Assembly (NCBI GenBank): GCA_041395625.1
Contig: JAWLAE010000001.1
Location: 868,001-932,000, forward strand
Length of the DNA stretch: 64,000 nucleotides
Direction: 5' to 3'
From: CADEED01 sp041395625
GTDB taxonomy: Bacteria; Pseudomonadota; Gammaproteobacteria; Steroidobacterales; Steroidobacteraceae
Shown: one piece after another, positions 61,840-64,000 of the stretch
How the letters are laid out: every line of letters starts with the position of its first letter
Numbering within the stretch: position 1 is the stretch's first letter
The notes under the pieces: generated by a model
Told to the model about the DNA's origin: nothing
The model's input: only the letters and a program-made list of their open reading frames with translations
Databases searched by the model: none
Made by a program: the position numbers and the translations under genes

Positions 61840-62520
61840 ATGTTGATGCGAACGACCTGGACGTCGGTGTTGCGGGCGCATCATCTGTTTCTGACACTGG
61901 ATCCCGCCCAATTCGAGCGGGTCGCCCGTGAAGTCCGGGCCATTGAGGCGGCGGCGGGTGATTGTGTCGTGCAGGCCGGCGATCGCGCCGACGCTTTTTT
62001 CGTGGTCGCAGAAGGCTCCGTCAAGTTGTCGCTGTTCGCGGCGAACGGCGACGAAAAAGTACTCGACATCATCGCTCCCGGGCATAGCTTCGCTGAGGCG
62101 CTGCTGTTCATGCAGGCGCCCGTGTATCCGATCACCGCCACTGCCATTGTCGACGCAACAGTCCTGCGAGTACCGGGCGCGCCGTTCTGCGCGATGCTGG
62201 CAGAAAACCGTGCTGCTTGCTTCAAGATGCTGGGCCATCTGTCTGCGCGACTGCACGTGCAGGTGCGCGAGATTGAAGCATTGACGTTGGAGAATGCGCG
62301 GCAGCGGTTGATTCGCTTCCTGCTTGCACGTGCCGTGCCGGACGCGAGCGGTGCGCTGATCGCCAGGACGAGCGAACCGCGTAACGTAATTGCCTCACAT
62401 CTCAGCATGCAGCCTGAAACCTTTTCACGCTTGATCAAGAACCTGACGGACGAAGGTATAATCGAGCCCGATGGTCGCGATTTCGCGATCCGGGATCTCC
62501 GGCGGCTGCAGATGGCATGA
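61840..62520 (+). CDS. Crp/Fnr family transcriptional regulator, DNR-like
   Basis: 226 residues from ATG 61840, which has GAGGGGG eight bases upstream; a GTG at 61810 is an alternative. Cyclic-nucleotide-type domain (FERVAREVRAIEAAAGDCVVQAGDRADAFFVVAEGSVKLSLF, PGHSFAEALLFMQAPVYPITATAI), dimer helix (LSARLHVQVREIEAL) and C-terminal HTH (NVIASHLSMQPETFSRLIKNLTDEGII). The N-terminal Cys cluster of FNR is absent, which fits the DNR/NNR class that responds to NO. Placed between an FNR-type box and nirS, so a denitrification regulator is likely. Confidence 0.85.
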   Translation: MLMRTTWTSVLRAHHLFLTLDPAQFERVAREVRAIEAAAGDCVVQAGDRADAFFVVAEGSVKLSLFAANGDEKVLDIIAPGHSFAEALLFMQAPVYPITATAIVDATVLRVPGAPFCAMLAENRAACFKMLGHLSARLHVQVREIEALTLENARQRLIRFLLARAVPDASGALIARTSEPRNVIASHLSMQPETFSRLIKNLTDEGIIEPDGRDFAIRDLRRLQMA

Positions 62521-62530
62521 CCTGAATCAA
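62517..62530 (+). promoter_or_regulatory. Candidate FNR/DNR-type box for nirS
   Basis: ATGAC-CTGA-ATCAA has a perfect right half and TGA in the left half. It overlaps the stop codon of the regulator gene. A TACAGT at 62553-62558 sits where the -10 of a site-at-minus-41.5 promoter would be, and nirS starts at 62592. A weak left half lowers confidence. Confidence 0.45.
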
Positions 62531-62591
62531 GGTGACGCACAATCCGATCCATTACAGTGATGTCGGCTCGCTGGGAGCCAGGAGAAGTTGT

Positions 62592-64000
62592 ATGACGAGC
62601 AGAAGTTTTCGGACTTGGCAAACGGCGCTTGCGCCAATTTTGGTGCTGATCGCATCAGCGTCGATTGCGATCGCGCAGTCCACCCCGTCGGCACGTAAAG
62701 ACGCGCCGGCAGTGCATCAGGCCGAGGTCGCCCAGGCGAATGCTGGCGGGACAATGGCCGAACAACTCGAGCGCGGCAAGACCGCCTACGAAGCCGCCTG
62801 CTCGGCCTGTCATCAGGTCGATGGCAAGGGTCTCGAGGGCGCATTCCCGCCACTCGCTGGATCGGATTATCTGCGGGCCAATGCCAAGCGCCCGATCGAA
62901 ATCGTATTGCACGGTCTGGAAGGCAAGATCGTGGTCAACAACAAAGAGTACGACTCGGTGATGCCGCCGATGACGCAACTCTCCGATCAGGAGATCGCGG
63001 ACATTCTCACGTACGTGAACAACAGCTGGGGCAACAAGGGTGCCGTTATAAAGCCCGCGCAGGTTGCTGCCGTGCGCGGCGAGCCAGGGCCGACGCGGTC
63101 GGCCGGTTCACCCACTGAGCATCCCGGCACGTCGGTTGCGGAGATGAAGTATCAGGGTGCGCCGTCCACGATCGACGCGAGCCAGGCCGATGTCGTGATC
63201 ACCCCGGGCGCGCCGAACATGACGACGGCCGAGTTCGATCATGCCAAGAAGATCTATTTCGAGCGCTGCGCCGGCTGCCACGGCGTACTGCGCAAAGGCG
63301 CTACGGGCAAACCATTGACGCCAGACATCACCCAGAAGAAGGGCACCGAGTATCTGAAGGTCTTCATCTCGGTCGGTTCCCCGGCCGGCATGCCGAACTG
63401 GGGCACATCGGGCGAGTTGTCTGCCGCGGACGTCGACATCATGGCGCGCTACGTACAGCATGCACCGCCGACTCCGCCGGAGTTCGGCATGGAGGACATG
63501 CGCGCCAGCTGGAAGGTATTGATACCTGCCGACAAGCGGCCGACCAGCAAACAGAACAACTTCAACATCCGGAACATTTTCGCAGTCACGCTGCGTGATG
63601 CGGGCGAAGTGGCGCTCATCGATGGCGACACCAAGCAGATCGTCAATATCGTCAAGACGGGTTATGCCGTGCACATCTCGCGGCTGTCGCACTCGGGTCG
63701 TTACGTTTACACGATTGGGCGTGACGCGAGAATAGATCTGATCGATCTGTGGATGGAGAAGCCCGATATCGTGGCTGAGATCAAGGTGGGGCTCGAGGCG
63801 CGCTCGGTCGAGACATCGAAGTACAAGGGCTTCGAGGACAAGTTCGCCATCGCCGGTGCGTACTGGCCGCCGCAGTTCGTCATCATGGACGGCGAGTCGC
63901 TGGAACCGCGGAAGATCGTCTCGACGCGCGGCATGACGGTCGATACGCAGGAGTATCACCCGGAGCCGCGCGTGGCCGCGATCGTGGCGTCACATGAGCA
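62592..64000 (+). CDS. nirS: Cytochrome cd1 nitrite reductase with extra N-terminal cytochrome c domain (3'-truncated)
   Basis: Open from ATG 62592 (AGGAG upstream) to the window end, 469 codons seen. NirS reduces nitrite to NO in the periplasm. A signal peptide (residues 1-28, ending IAIA) is followed by a class I cytochrome c domain with C70-SAC-H74 and Met in VMPPMTQLSDQEIADILTYV, then a linker and the standard NirS: haem c motif C226-AGC-H230 in YFERCAGCHGVLRKGATGKPLTPD, and the d1 propeller start (FAVTLRDAGEVALIDGD, RLSHSGRYVYTIGRDARIDLIDLW, AGAYWPPQFVIMDGE). P. aeruginosa NirS lacks the first haem domain. The C-terminal part lies outside the window. Confidence 0.95.
   Translation, partial: MTSRSFRTWQTALAPILVLIASASIAIAQSTPSARKDAPAVHQAEVAQANAGGTMAEQLERGKTAYEAACSACHQVDGKGLEGAFPPLAGSDYLRANAKRPIEIVLHGLEGKIVVNNKEYDSVMPPMTQLSDQEIADILTYVNNSWGNKGAVIKPAQVAAVRGEPGPTRSAGSPTEHPGTSVAEMKYQGAPSTIDASQADVVITPGAPNMTTAEFDHAKKIYFERCAGCHGVLRKGATGKPLTPDITQKKGTEYLKVFISVGSPAGMPNWGTSGELSAADVDIMARYVQHAPPTPPEFGMEDMRASWKVLIPADKRPTSKQNNFNIRNIFAVTLRDAGEVALIDGDTKQIVNIVKTGYAVHISRLSHSGRYVYTIGRDARIDLIDLWMEKPDIVAEIKVGLEARSVETSKYKGFEDKFAIAGAYWPPQFVIMDGESLEPRKIVSTRGMTVDTQEYHPEPRVAAIVASHE

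Overview
The window is a GC-rich, densely packed chromosomal segment from a gammaproteobacterium, probably near the Xanthomonadales/Nevskiales/Steroidobacterales. The support is gene order: ftsB-ispD-ispF-truD-surE-pcm, an rpfE-like gene beside recJ-prfB-lysS, sdhCDAB-sdhE-ygfX, rpoE-rseA-rseB-lepA-lepB-rnc-era-recO-pdxJ-acpS, mfd-csiV, lolC-E-D, and comEC-exbB-exbD-msbA-lpxK-kdsB. GTG and TTG starts are common, and many genes are coupled by 4-base ATGA, GTGA or TTGA overlaps. I saw no rRNA, tRNA, CRISPR array, intact insertion sequence or prophage.

Layout. 1-918: 3' part of enolase. 919-6512: an accessory block separating eno from ftsB, with a Tat-exported M24 peptidase homologue, a DUF1838 protein, two alpha/beta hydrolases and a VapBC-type toxin-antitoxin pair with a palindromic putative operator. 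6617-12142: cell division, isoprenoid synthesis (ispD/ispF), tRNA modification, an enoyl-CoA hydratase-like protein, an Smr protein and surE-pcm. 12143-12537: an AT-rich gap with a strong inverted-repeat element where nlpD-rpoS would follow pcm in E. coli. 12538-18392: an Mth938-like protein, an RpfE-like protein, recJ, prfB with the programmed +1 frameshift, and lysS. 18451-24671: an alpha/beta hydrolase, ygfZ, and a succinate dehydrogenase operon flanked by two assembly factors (SdhAF4-like and SdhE).

24821-36488: the sigma-E module (rpoE-rseA-rseB) with a candidate self-dependent promoter, then lepA, lepB and the rnc-era-recO-pdxJ-acpS cluster, an exonuclease and rlmD. 36599-43098: nagZ, a PAS/LOV-like plus degenerate GGDEF protein, csiV, mfd and a small exported protein. 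43284-54327: lipoprotein export (lolCED), DUF2062, comEC, a TolQ/ExbB-TolR/ExbD pair, and lipid A/KDO genes. 54339-61473: a predicted membrane-anchored pseudokinase with C-terminal helical repeats, a MOSC protein, and a very large FAD/Fe-S oxidoreductase. 61707-64000: a denitrification locus beginning with an FNR/DNR-type box, a Crp/Fnr regulator and a nirS (cut by the window end) with an extra N-terminal cytochrome c domain.

Most of the window is conserved housekeeping sequence. The least ordinary items are the inverted-repeat element at 12361-12527, the pseudokinase-repeat protein, the Cys-less LOV-like/degenerate GGDEF protein, the ComEC homologue lacking the metallo-beta-lactamase motif, the NirS with an added cytochrome c domain, and the pairing of SdhAF4-like and SdhE factors around one sdh operon.
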